From the NCBI GenBank assembly GCA_964636985.1, contig CAZWSX010000014.1:1-64000 (forward strand): a stretch of 64,000 nt of DNA, written 5' to 3'. The notes under the pieces were generated by a model that saw only the letters and a program-made list of their open reading frames with translations, was not told where the DNA came from and ran no database searches. The translations under genes were made by a program, and so were the position numbers. This document shows positions 1 through 7,523 of the stretch, in pieces. The first letter of the stretch is position 1. Each line of letters begins with the position of its first letter. The DNA is from CAZWSX01 sp964636985. GTDB taxonomy: Bacteria > Planctomycetota > Planctomycetia > Pirellulales > Pirellulaceae.

Positions 1-93
1 TTCCGTTGGCCGTAGATTACGATGTGAAGAGAATTTTTCAACGGGCTGCTAGATGCGCTCTTTAGGAAGCACCGTCTTACTCTTGGTGTTCCA

Positions 94-978
94 ATGGAAA
101 GCCGAGTCAAGACTTGGGTTTCAATTGCGGAAAAGCTCGAACGTCGGGGTCTTGATCTAGAAGGCATTTGCGCGCTTTCAGATTTCATCGGTGTTCGTAC
201 CATCCTTCTCTTCCGTACTGACTTGATGAAAGCTCTCGATTTGGTCCGGGAACATTTCGACGTCTTTTCGAACGAGAATACGGGTGAGCGGTTGAGCGAT
301 TCGGAATTTGGATATCAGTCGCAGCATCTGCTGATGCGGATACCGGAAGCGTGGCAGAAATTGCCGACAATGGAAGGACTACGCGACTTTTCAATTGAAT
401 TGCAGGTTCGAACGTTAGCACAACATATCTGGGCTGCCGCCTCCCATAAATTGCAATATAAACAGGAGGCGGGCGTTCCGCGCCCCGTGCGGCGATCGAT
501 TAACCGAGTCGCAGCCTTGTTGGAAACGGTCGATCTTGAATTTGAGCGGGTCTTGGAAGAACGGAAAATCTATGCCGATCAAGTGCCAGCACCGGACGAG
601 CCTCTCAATGTCGACAACCTGGCTGCGCTCCTGGACGAGATGTTGCCTTCTGCGAATAAGAAAGAGCCGGAACCTTACGAAGATCTTCTAGAGGACTTAA
701 CCAAGTTCGGTATCAAGACCACTGGCCAGTTGCGAGCGATATTATCGCGCCGACTCGAGGCTACCCTTAAGCACGACAGCGAAGCTGTCAAGGAATATGC
801 AAATAATCCTTCGTTTGCCGAAGAACGCCGTTCGCGAGGTGTCTATTTCGCACACGTTGGCCTCGTGCGAGTCTCACTCCAGTCCGAGTTCGGCGATACG
901 AAGTATTTCGCAATCATGAGGTCGCAAGTTCGTAAGAGATCCAAACGCAAGCGGAGCACACGTACGAAGAAAAAATGA
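94..978 (+). CDS. RelA/SpoT-domain protein (small alarmone synthetase-like), 5' part disrupted
   Basis: The first ~125 residues carry RelA/SpoT nucleotidyltransferase landmarks: SRVK (3-6) with the following basic helix, DFIGVR (30-35), GYQSQH (73-78) and ELQVRTLAQHIWA (102-114). No HD hydrolase, TGS or ACT domain is present, so it resembles small alarmone synthetase-type proteins, which transfer pyrophosphate to GDP/GTP; true synthetase activity is inferred. Residues ~125-294 form a charged, mostly helical tail ending in a Lys/Arg-rich run, with no recognised domain. The ATG at 94 is very close to the first motif. Coding-like sequence continues upstream (frame of position 28 reads FFNGLLDALFRKHRL) and, at the window edge, in the frame of position 3 (DYDVKRIFQRAA). 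The gene therefore probably begins outside the window and carries a one-base frameshift near 45-52. Confidence 0.75.
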   Translation: MESRVKTWVSIAEKLERRGLDLEGICALSDFIGVRTILLFRTDLMKALDLVREHFDVFSNENTGERLSDSEFGYQSQHLLMRIPEAWQKLPTMEGLRDFSIELQVRTLAQHIWAAASHKLQYKQEAGVPRPVRRSINRVAALLETVDLEFERVLEERKIYADQVPAPDEPLNVDNLAALLDEMLPSANKKEPEPYEDLLEDLTKFGIKTTGQLRAILSRRLEATLKHDSEAVKEYANNPSFAEERRSRGVYFAHVGLVRVSLQSEFGDTKYFAIMRSQVRKRSKRKRSTRTKKK

Positions 979-1064
979 ACATTGTGCTGGGCACCCCATC
1001 ACAGATTCTTGAACAATTCGCAATAACTTACGGGCCTTGGACAAATATCGACGGCCCCCTTACG

Positions 1065-4000
1065 CTACTCCGCATCCTCAGGCGGCGCGAATCCGCGCCG
1101 CATCGTGTTTTCTGTAACCGTTCGCGGCAACACGAATTGCAGCAAGTAGTCGGGTCCGCCGGCCTTGCTGCCGATGCCCGAGAGTTTGTAGCCGCCGAAC
1201 GGCTGCCTTCCGACGAGCGCGCCGGTGATGGGGCGATTGAGATACAAATTGCCCACCTGAAATTCTCGGCGGGCCCGATCGAGATGGAGCGGACTGCGCG
1301 AGAAGAGTCCGCCTGTGAGCGCGTATTCGGTTCCGTTGGCCATCGCCAGCGCTTCGTCGAAGTTCTTCGCCTTGAGCACGGCCAGCACCGGTCCGAAGAC
1401 TTCTTCCTGAGCCAACCGCGACGTCGGCGAAACGTCGGCAAAGATGTGCGGCCCTACGAAGTAACCTTGCTGAGCCAGTGGACCCACGTCGACGGCCAGA
1501 ACCTCACGCCCTTCCATGCGACCCAGTTCGATATAGCGGCGGACCTTGGCGAGCGATTCGTCGTCGATCACCGGACCAATCTGTGTTCCTGGCTCCAACG
1601 AGGGACCGACCTGGAGACCTTTCGCCGACTCGGTGAGTCGATTGATGAACGTGTCGTAGACGTCTTCCAGGACGATCGCCCGGCTGCAGGCAGAGCACTT
1701 TTGCCCTTGGAAGCCGAACGCGCTTTTCACAACGCCGAGCACGGCCTCGTCGAGGTCGGCGTCGTCGTCGACGATGATGGCGTTCTTGCCCCCCATCTCG
1801 GCGATCACGCGCTTCACCATTGGCAAACGCGACGAGAGTTCCGCCGCCTTGGCGTTGATCGCCAGACCCACGTTACGCGAGCCCGTAAAGGCGATCAGGG
1901 CAACCAGCGGATGCTCGACGAGCGCGCGGCCGGCGACTTCTCCTTCGCCTGGACAAAAATGGAGGACGTTCGGCGGAACTCCAGCCTCGTGCAGAATTTC
2001 AACCAGTAGCGCGGCATTAACCGTCGATTGTTCGGCTGGCTTCACGATGGCCGTGTTGCCGGTGGCGAGCGCGGCGGCAGTCATCCCGGTCACGATGGCT
2101 AGCGGAAAATTCCACGGCGAGATGATGCCGGCCACGCCGCGCGGGATGTACTCGAAGCGGTTCTCCTCGCCTGGAACGTCGGCGCCGTGCTGCTTCTGCA
2201 AAGCGACGGCTTGATCTCCGTAATACTTCAAAAAGTCGATGGCCTCGTCAACGTCGGCCGTTGCTTCGCGGCGCGTCTTGCCGCATTCGTAGATCTGCCA
2301 GGCGGCGAGCTCGAACAGCCGGCCTCGCATGATCTCGGCGGCCTTGTGAAGGATCTCCCGCCGTCGCTCTGCGCCCTGGCCATACCAGTCCCAAACCGCG
2401 GCGTGCGCCGACTTCACGGCCCGGTCGATGTGGTCGGGCTGGGCCAGGTCGAACGTGCCGACGACGCGATTGCTCCGCGAGGGATCGACCGACGTCATGC
2501 GGCGGACCGATTCGACATTTTCGCCGTCAATCACGAGTGGATAGGCGCCACCCAGTTGCTCGGCGACATCGGCCAGGGCCTTGTCCATCGCGGTGCGACT
2601 TTTGGCATCGGCGAAGTCGATCGGCGGGTGGTTGTGGAACGTTGCTGCCGTTGCCGTGGACGTTTTGCCTTGCGAATTCGTTTGAGAATTCCCTTGCTGC
2701 GAACTCATAGCCACTTTCTCCGTAATGCGACCGCGCGATCGCAGCAGCTCTTCCACCAACGGTTCGGGATTGTTTAGCAGTCGCTCGACCGATTGGCCTT
2801 CGAGGAATCCTGCCCGCAGGAACGAATCGTTCGAAGTGTTCTCGAGCAAGCGTCGCACCAAGTAGGCCATCCCGGGCAGCAGATCGCCGTAGGGCATGTA
2901 GATCCGTATCCGGTAGCCGCGGTCGGTGATGGCTTGCTTCTCGCCATCGGCCATGCCGTACAGCATTTGGATTTCGACGTCTCGTTTTTCGAGCCCGAGC
3001 ATCTCTCCGACGGCCATCGCATGGGCGATCGACCGCAAGTTGTGTGAGCCGAACGCCGGCCGCAGGTCGCTTGCGCGACGCATGATGAAGCGAGTCAATC
3101 GTTCGAAGTTGGCGTCCGACTCGGGCTTGAATTGAAAGACCGGAATGGGCCAACCGAGCGATTTTGCCTTGACGGTTTCGTAGTCCCAGTAGGCCCCTTT
3201 GACGAGTCGCACCCACACCGGCGCGCCGCGAGCATTGGCCCAGTCGGCCAACTCATGAAGGTCTCGCTCTGTATCTCGCAAATAGCACTGGAGCACAATA
3301 CCCACGTCGACGAGATCGGCGAACTCGGGTTCCGCCAGGATCGTCTTGAAAAGAAAAAGGGTGAGGTCCTTCTTCTCGTACGATTCCATGTCGACGTTCA
3401 CGAAACAGCGTTGCTTGCGGCCAATTCGCAGCAATTCTCGCAAACGCGCGCCGACGCGATCGAGCGTGCCTGCCGGATCGATGGGATCAAAGTGTGAATC
3501 GAGAGCCGACAATTTGATCGAGACGTTGGCTCGCGGAAGGGCCCCGCGCGAATCGCGATCGAGCAGCGAGACTTCCGGCCAGGCATTCACTTCGGGCGAG
3601 ACACCCGTGATCAAATCGGCATACGCGCGGGTGAAAATCTCGGCCTCGTGGTCGCTGATGACGGCCTCGCCGAGAATATCGAGCGTGAACGCCCTCCCCT
3701 TCTCACGTTCGCGCTTCGCCGCCGAAACAACCTGGGCCGTGTTCGAGCCGGCGATAAATCGCTTGGCGAAGTCTCTCGCTCCAGTCCGTGCCGCTTGCGC
3801 TACGCCACCGCGAACCAACGGCGTATTACGGGCGACGCTGAGAGCCAGCCGCAGCGACGATGGCAACCGATCCTTGACGCGATCCAGGTATTCACCCAAG
3901 CGAGCGACAACGGCGTCGTTGGTCCGCAGCGACGGCAAAACGTCGACAAAGCGGAACAGTTCGACCTTCACTGCTTCGTCGTGCATCGACCATTTCAGGA

Positions 4001-4145
4001 TCCGTTCGTCGAGCCAACGCCGGTCCCACAGGTTCATCCGCGTCGGGTGGATGTGCTCGAAGATTTCGCGGCCGATGCGCCGGGTGGCCTGATCGAGTTC
4101 GGCGAGTTCAACCGACGAAAAATCAGTGTCGCCACGGTGAGCCAT
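1065..4145 (-). CDS. putA: Bifunctional proline dehydrogenase / L-glutamate gamma-semialdehyde dehydrogenase
   Basis: Oxidises proline to pyrroline-5-carboxylate (FAD, electrons to quinone), then glutamate semialdehyde to glutamate with NAD+. The N-terminal half has the proline dehydrogenase barrel, including the substrate-binding motif YLVRRLLENTSNDSFLR. A Ser/Thr/Gln-rich linker leads into an aldehyde dehydrogenase with FTGSRNVG, the general-base Glu in IAEMGGKN and the catalytic Cys in GQKCSACSR (about residue 812). At 1026 aa it fits the short PutA class; there is no N-terminal ribbon-helix-helix domain, so it is not expected to repress its own gene. The open frame extends to 4259, but the ATG at 4145 is chosen: the extra 38 residues are not proline-dehydrogenase-like and the longer start would leave only 9 bp to the divergent gene. 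It converges with the RelA/SpoT-domain gene. Confidence 0.95.
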   Translation of the reverse strand: MAHRGDTDFSSVELAELDQATRRIGREIFEHIHPTRMNLWDRRWLDERILKWSMHDEAVKVELFRFVDVLPSLRTNDAVVARLGEYLDRVKDRLPSSLRLALSVARNTPLVRGGVAQAARTGARDFAKRFIAGSNTAQVVSAAKREREKGRAFTLDILGEAVISDHEAEIFTRAYADLITGVSPEVNAWPEVSLLDRDSRGALPRANVSIKLSALDSHFDPIDPAGTLDRVGARLRELLRIGRKQRCFVNVDMESYEKKDLTLFLFKTILAEPEFADLVDVGIVLQCYLRDTERDLHELADWANARGAPVWVRLVKGAYWDYETVKAKSLGWPIPVFQFKPESDANFERLTRFIMRRASDLRPAFGSHNLRSIAHAMAVGEMLGLEKRDVEIQMLYGMADGEKQAITDRGYRIRIYMPYGDLLPGMAYLVRRLLENTSNDSFLRAGFLEGQSVERLLNNPEPLVEELLRSRGRITEKVAMSSQQGNSQTNSQGKTSTATAATFHNHPPIDFADAKSRTAMDKALADVAEQLGGAYPLVIDGENVESVRRMTSVDPSRSNRVVGTFDLAQPDHIDRAVKSAHAAVWDWYGQGAERRREILHKAAEIMRGRLFELAAWQIYECGKTRREATADVDEAIDFLKYYGDQAVALQKQHGADVPGEENRFEYIPRGVAGIISPWNFPLAIVTGMTAAALATGNTAIVKPAEQSTVNAALLVEILHEAGVPPNVLHFCPGEGEVAGRALVEHPLVALIAFTGSRNVGLAINAKAAELSSRLPMVKRVIAEMGGKNAIIVDDDADLDEAVLGVVKSAFGFQGQKCSACSRAIVLEDVYDTFINRLTESAKGLQVGPSLEPGTQIGPVIDDESLAKVRRYIELGRMEGREVLAVDVGPLAQQGYFVGPHIFADVSPTSRLAQEEVFGPVLAVLKAKNFDEALAMANGTEYALTGGLFSRSPLHLDRARREFQVGNLYLNRPITGALVGRQPFGGYKLSGIGSKAGGPDYLLQFVLPRTVTENTMRRGFAPPEDAE

Positions 4146-4268
4146 AATCGACTTTCTACCCGACAAAATTGCCGCGCAATACGTCTTGTTGCTGAATCGT
4201 ACGCTGTCGACATGGCCCGGTCGAGGTACGATTGATGGTCTCGTCACTTTGCCCGCCAAACGGCGACA

Positions 4269-5477
4269 ATGCTGGCATCATTCCACCGATTTTCACTCGA
4301 TCTTCGACAAACGTTCGTGTCACGCCCCCTCCCCGATTCCGCTTTGTGTGTCACGACTCCTCATGGACGCGGAGCCGTTGCGAGCGTTTCGGTGATAGGC
4401 CGTGGGCTGGACCTGGCGGTGCTGGCTCACTTTCGCCCCATCGCCCAACTGCCGAAGCGAAAGCTTCCGATAGGGCGAATCTTGTTCGGTCGATGGCATG
4501 GACCCAACAGCGAGGGGCCCGGCGAGGAACTCGTTGTTTGCCGGCACTCCAAGACCCGCGTCGACATTCACTGTCACGGTGGCACGGCTGCCGTGGAAGC
4601 AATTGTTCGTCACCTGACCGCTTATGGACTTACGCAATTTGTCCCGGGTGCCGATTGGCTCGTGCTCATGGAACCGAGCGCATCGTTGATTGCGCGCGAA
4701 GCCCGCATCGCTTTGACCGACGCCATCACCGAACGAACGACGGAGATCTTGGTCGATCAGTGGTACGGCGCTCTCGATCGTGATGTCGCCGCCTTGCGAT
4801 TGCTCCTTGGGACAAACTTGAGTGACGCGAAGTCACTTGTCGACAAACTCCTCGCCAGATCACGTGTAGGTCTCCATCTCACCAGCCCTTTTCGGGTAGC
4901 GATCTTCGGCCTGCCGAATGTCGGCAAGAGTAGCCTGATGAACTTGCTGGTCGGATTCGAGCGCGCGATCGTTTTCGACCAGCCCGGAACGACGCGCGAT
5001 GTCTTATCCGCGCGCACAGCGATCGACGGCTGGCCGGTTGAATTCCTTGACATGGCGGGGCTGCGAGAGACGGCCGATCCGATCGAGGCCGCTGGCGTCA
5101 CCATGGCCCGCGAACGTTTGGGAACCGTTGATTTGGGTATCCTGGTGGCTGAGGCGTGTTCGCCGTGGACTCCGCTTCATCAGCAGGTGTACGCCCTCGT
5201 CGAATCGCCCCTGGTCCTTTACAACAAAAGGGACGTGGGTGATGTGCCCAACGATGGCCGCCCCGCGGGCCTCGCCGTGAGTGCCAAGACTGGCCAGGGC
5301 AAAGCCGAACTGTTGGCGGCCATTTCGCAGCGATTGGTCCCGCATTGCCCGTCGCCTGGCGATGCGGTCCCCTTTTTGCCCCGCCATGTTGATGTGCTGC
5401 TGCAAGTAGGCTCCGCCCTGAACGGCGCGGACGAAGCCGCCGCGCTAGAGGCCTTGGCGAAACTGGAATCCCTTTGA
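4269..5477 (+). CDS. MnmE/TrmE-like GTPase lacking the MnmE C-terminal motif
   Basis: The N-terminal part resembles the TrmE folate-binding domain (TTPHGRGAVA at 29-38, DIHCHGG at 99-105). A short helical stretch and a complete TrmE-type G domain follow: G1 GLPNVGKS (214-221), K-loop region GTTRDV (240-245), G3 DMAGLRET (261-268), G4 NKRD (319-322), G5 SAKTGQG (338-344). At 402 aa it is shorter than MnmE (~450 aa) and ends without the Cys-rich FCIGK-type motif that MnmE needs for tRNA wobble-uridine modification. I therefore call it a paralogous GTPase rather than mnmE; its substrate is unknown. An in-frame GTG at 4317 is an alternative start that would begin just before the TrmE-like domain. 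The stop overlaps the TTG start of the next gene, suggesting coupling. Confidence 0.8.
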   Translation: MLASFHRFSLDLRQTFVSRPLPDSALCVTTPHGRGAVASVSVIGRGLDLAVLAHFRPIAQLPKRKLPIGRILFGRWHGPNSEGPGEELVVCRHSKTRVDIHCHGGTAAVEAIVRHLTAYGLTQFVPGADWLVLMEPSASLIAREARIALTDAITERTTEILVDQWYGALDRDVAALRLLLGTNLSDAKSLVDKLLARSRVGLHLTSPFRVAIFGLPNVGKSSLMNLLVGFERAIVFDQPGTTRDVLSARTAIDGWPVEFLDMAGLRETADPIEAAGVTMARERLGTVDLGILVAEACSPWTPLHQQVYALVESPLVLYNKRDVGDVPNDGRPAGLAVSAKTGQGKAELLAAISQRLVPHCPSPGDAVPFLPRHVDVLLQVGSALNGADEAAALEALAKLESL

Positions 5478-5965
5478 GTGGTGCCGTGAGTTCGAATTCC
5501 CCTCCAACAACGCAGCGCGTGGTTCGCCCTCCTTCGACAATAACGCTGATAGTCGCCGGGATCTTTGTCGCGGCGAACTTGATTGTGCCTGTCGTATGGG
5601 GCGAGGTCTTTCCGTTTACGTGTGCGCCGATGTTTTGCGAAACGCCACAGCACTACTGCAACTATCGGGTCTTTGGGCCTGATGGCCAAGAGTTGTCGGC
5701 AGTCGAAGGAAAATGCGAGCGCTTTTACAACGGCAATCCATTGGGAATGGGCGTCGGCATTGTCCCGCCGCGGTCGATCGACCAGTTCGGCGTCGCGCAC
5801 GATGATGTGAAAGTCCGCGAGCATGCCGAGCATCTGTTATCGCTTCATCCCGAATGGCCGTCGGTCGAAATCGAGCAGGAAGTCATTACCACGCTGCCTG
5901 ATGGAAGTGTGGGGCGCGAGCGGATTGATCGATGGAAGTTTGATCGTGGAGTTCTTCCTCCATGA
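5474..5965 (+). CDS. Hypothetical single-pass membrane protein
   Basis: A 163-aa protein with one predicted membrane segment (about residues 22-42, TLIVAGIFVAANLIVPVVW) followed by a soluble, Cys-containing region (FTCAPMFC, HYCNYRV, GKCERFY). Four to five cysteines just after the membrane segment suggest disulfides or metal binding on the extracytoplasmic side; this is inference. The start is a TTG at 5474 inside the stop of the GTPase gene; an in-frame GTG at 5486 is a plausible alternative. Its stop overlaps the ATG of the following membrane-protein gene in an ATGA arrangement, so the two products are probably made in equal amounts and may form a complex. I do not recognise the family. Confidence 0.7.
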   Translation: MSGAVSSNSPPTTQRVVRPPSTITLIVAGIFVAANLIVPVVWGEVFPFTCAPMFCETPQHYCNYRVFGPDGQELSAVEGKCERFYNGNPLGMGVGIVPPRSIDQFGVAHDDVKVREHAEHLLSLHPEWPSVEIEQEVITTLPDGSVGRERIDRWKFDRGVLPP

Positions 5966-6921
5966 GTTCCGGAACTACGGGCGATCATGAAACGTCGAGC
6001 GAGACTTCGTCCGCGCGCTGGCTAGAGCTCGCCGGAGAGTGCCAAACGATTCATTTCGCGGTCGCCGTGGAATGGGTTCTTTTCGCGGCCTGCGCCACGA
6101 TGGGCTTGTGGGCGTTCACGCTAATGCCGGGCGAGCGGCAGGCGCCCTCTTCGTTGCTTAGCTATTGCTCGTCCGACTTTTTGTCGAGTTCAACGCCCTT
6201 TTATGTCTTCCGTGCGATGCTGTGGATCGGCATGGGGCTTTGGATGGCCGGTTGGTTGATGCCGTGGTGCTGCTGGATTACGACCATCGGCGCGATCGGC
6301 TTGTGGTCGATGCACTTGGAAAACACGACCGACGGCGCGCATGTGTTTCATGCCACAGCCATGATGTTGTTCATCCAGTCGTTCTGGCGAACATCGTTAG
6401 CGAGTGAGATCGCGCAGGCAAAACGCGAAGGCGTTCTGTGGACGACACCTCTCTATCCACGCTGGGCTTTTTGGCTGGGACTGTTCTACATCGGCTGGTT
6501 TCACACGCTGGCGGGTTTGGCCAAGCTGTATGAAAGCGGCTTCGCTTGGGCGAACGGGACGTCGCTTCAATTGTGGGTCCACTGGGATGCGTATCCCTGG
6601 TCGCCGGCGCGCGCCATTATCTGCAAATACCACGGGCTGGCCGTGTTTCTCCAGTACCTGACGCTTGTTTTTGAGACGGCGGGCATACTTGGATTGTCGA
6701 AACGGCTGCGACCCTGGATTGGACTAGGGTTGCTTGGCTTTTATGCCGGCGTTCTGATAACGTTCCCTTACGGCTTCCAGTACAACGCGGCACTGACGGC
6801 ACTTTACTTTTTGCCGTTCCACGAGTGGATTCCCAGTTGGCTCGCCAGGCGACAGCAACGCGCGGCGACTGGCCAACGTGTATTTGTCTCGGTCCCATCC
6901 TCAGCAGCGCCAATAACGTGA
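5962..6921 (+). CDS. HTTM-like polytopic membrane protein
   Basis: A 319-aa integral membrane protein with about six to seven hydrophobic segments. The middle region FYIGWFHTLAGLAKLYESG followed by WANGTSLQLWV resembles the horizontally transferred transmembrane (HTTM) domain related to vitamin-K-dependent gamma-carboxylase, where a half-buried segment precedes a conserved Lys and a W-x-n-G element. The gamma-carboxylase reaction itself cannot be claimed. Translation is coupled to the upstream single-pass protein (ATGA overlap at 5962-5965), which in turn overlaps the GTPase gene. The C-terminal ~25 residues are basic and polar and probably cytoplasmic. Confidence 0.6.
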   Translation: MSSGTTGDHETSSETSSARWLELAGECQTIHFAVAVEWVLFAACATMGLWAFTLMPGERQAPSSLLSYCSSDFLSSSTPFYVFRAMLWIGMGLWMAGWLMPWCCWITTIGAIGLWSMHLENTTDGAHVFHATAMMLFIQSFWRTSLASEIAQAKREGVLWTTPLYPRWAFWLGLFYIGWFHTLAGLAKLYESGFAWANGTSLQLWVHWDAYPWSPARAIICKYHGLAVFLQYLTLVFETAGILGLSKRLRPWIGLGLLGFYAGVLITFPYGFQYNAALTALYFLPFHEWIPSWLARRQQRAATGQRVFVSVPSSAAPIT

Positions 6922-6932
6922 GACCGAGCGCG

Positions 6933-7436
6933 ATGGATCGTTCCATTTTCCTGCTGGCGATCTTCTTTATCGTCCTTCCCATCTTGGAAGTGCTGCTGCT
7001 GGCGTCGATCGCGAAATACACCAACTCGATTCTTACGCCCGTGTTGTTTGTGATCATCACGGGCATCGCCGGCGCTTGGCTGATTCGCATTCAAGGAACG
7101 GCTGCCTATCGGCGAATTCAAGAGGAATTGCGATCGGGCCGAATGCCGAACGAATCGCTGCTGGATGGGGCCATGATCCTTGTTGGCGGCATCTTGCTCA
7201 TTACGCCCGGCGTCCTGACCGACCTGATCGGGATCGCACTATTGTTTCCCCCAACGCGTTCCTTGATGCGGTGGTGCGTGATCGCGTGGTTTCGCCGCAA
7301 CTTCAAAATCGAAACGATCGTGGTCGGTCCTGGAGGAACGCAGAAAGGCGGTGGCGAAGTCGTCGAAGGGACGGCCACGCCGAGCGAGCCGCAAAAGGAT
7401 GACAATTTACCTCCGCTGCAGTTTCCGCCAAATTAG
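6933..7436 (+). CDS. fxsA: FxsA family membrane protein
   Basis: A 167-aa protein matching the FxsA family: an N-terminal hydrophobic hairpin (FLLAIFFIVLPILEVLLL, then a second segment ending in GIAGAWLIRIQG), a short amphipathic loop, then the signature region DGAMILVGGILLITPGVLTDLIG and a third hydrophobic stretch (IALLFPPTRSLMR). FxsA in E. coli is an inner-membrane protein that affects F-plasmid exclusion of phage T7 when overproduced; its ordinary function is unknown. The soluble tail is Gly/Pro-rich. The open frame runs further upstream, but the ATG at 6933 is chosen because the family N-terminus begins there and the earlier part overlaps the preceding gene. Confidence 0.88.
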   Translation: MDRSIFLLAIFFIVLPILEVLLLASIAKYTNSILTPVLFVIITGIAGAWLIRIQGTAAYRRIQEELRSGRMPNESLLDGAMILVGGILLITPGVLTDLIGIALLFPPTRSLMRWCVIAWFRRNFKIETIVVGPGGTQKGGGEVVEGTATPSEPQKDDNLPPLQFPPN

Positions 7437-7523
7437 CGCTCGGCGCGTCGCAATTCGCCGTGGCGGCCATTATTCTAGGGACGAACACCCCTGCCCAACG
7501 GCCTCTTGCCGGAGACACGTCGC

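Noticed and set aside
1033..1059. GGGCC/GGCCC inverted repeat between the RelA/SpoT-domain gene and putA
   Set aside because: Five-bp stem with a 16-base loop and no T-tract; not convincing as a terminator.
975..2009. Open frame of 344 codons on the plus strand, antisense to putA
   Set aside because: It is a frame shadow of the strongly conserved aldehyde dehydrogenase half of PutA, Arg/Glu-rich and without recognisable domain.
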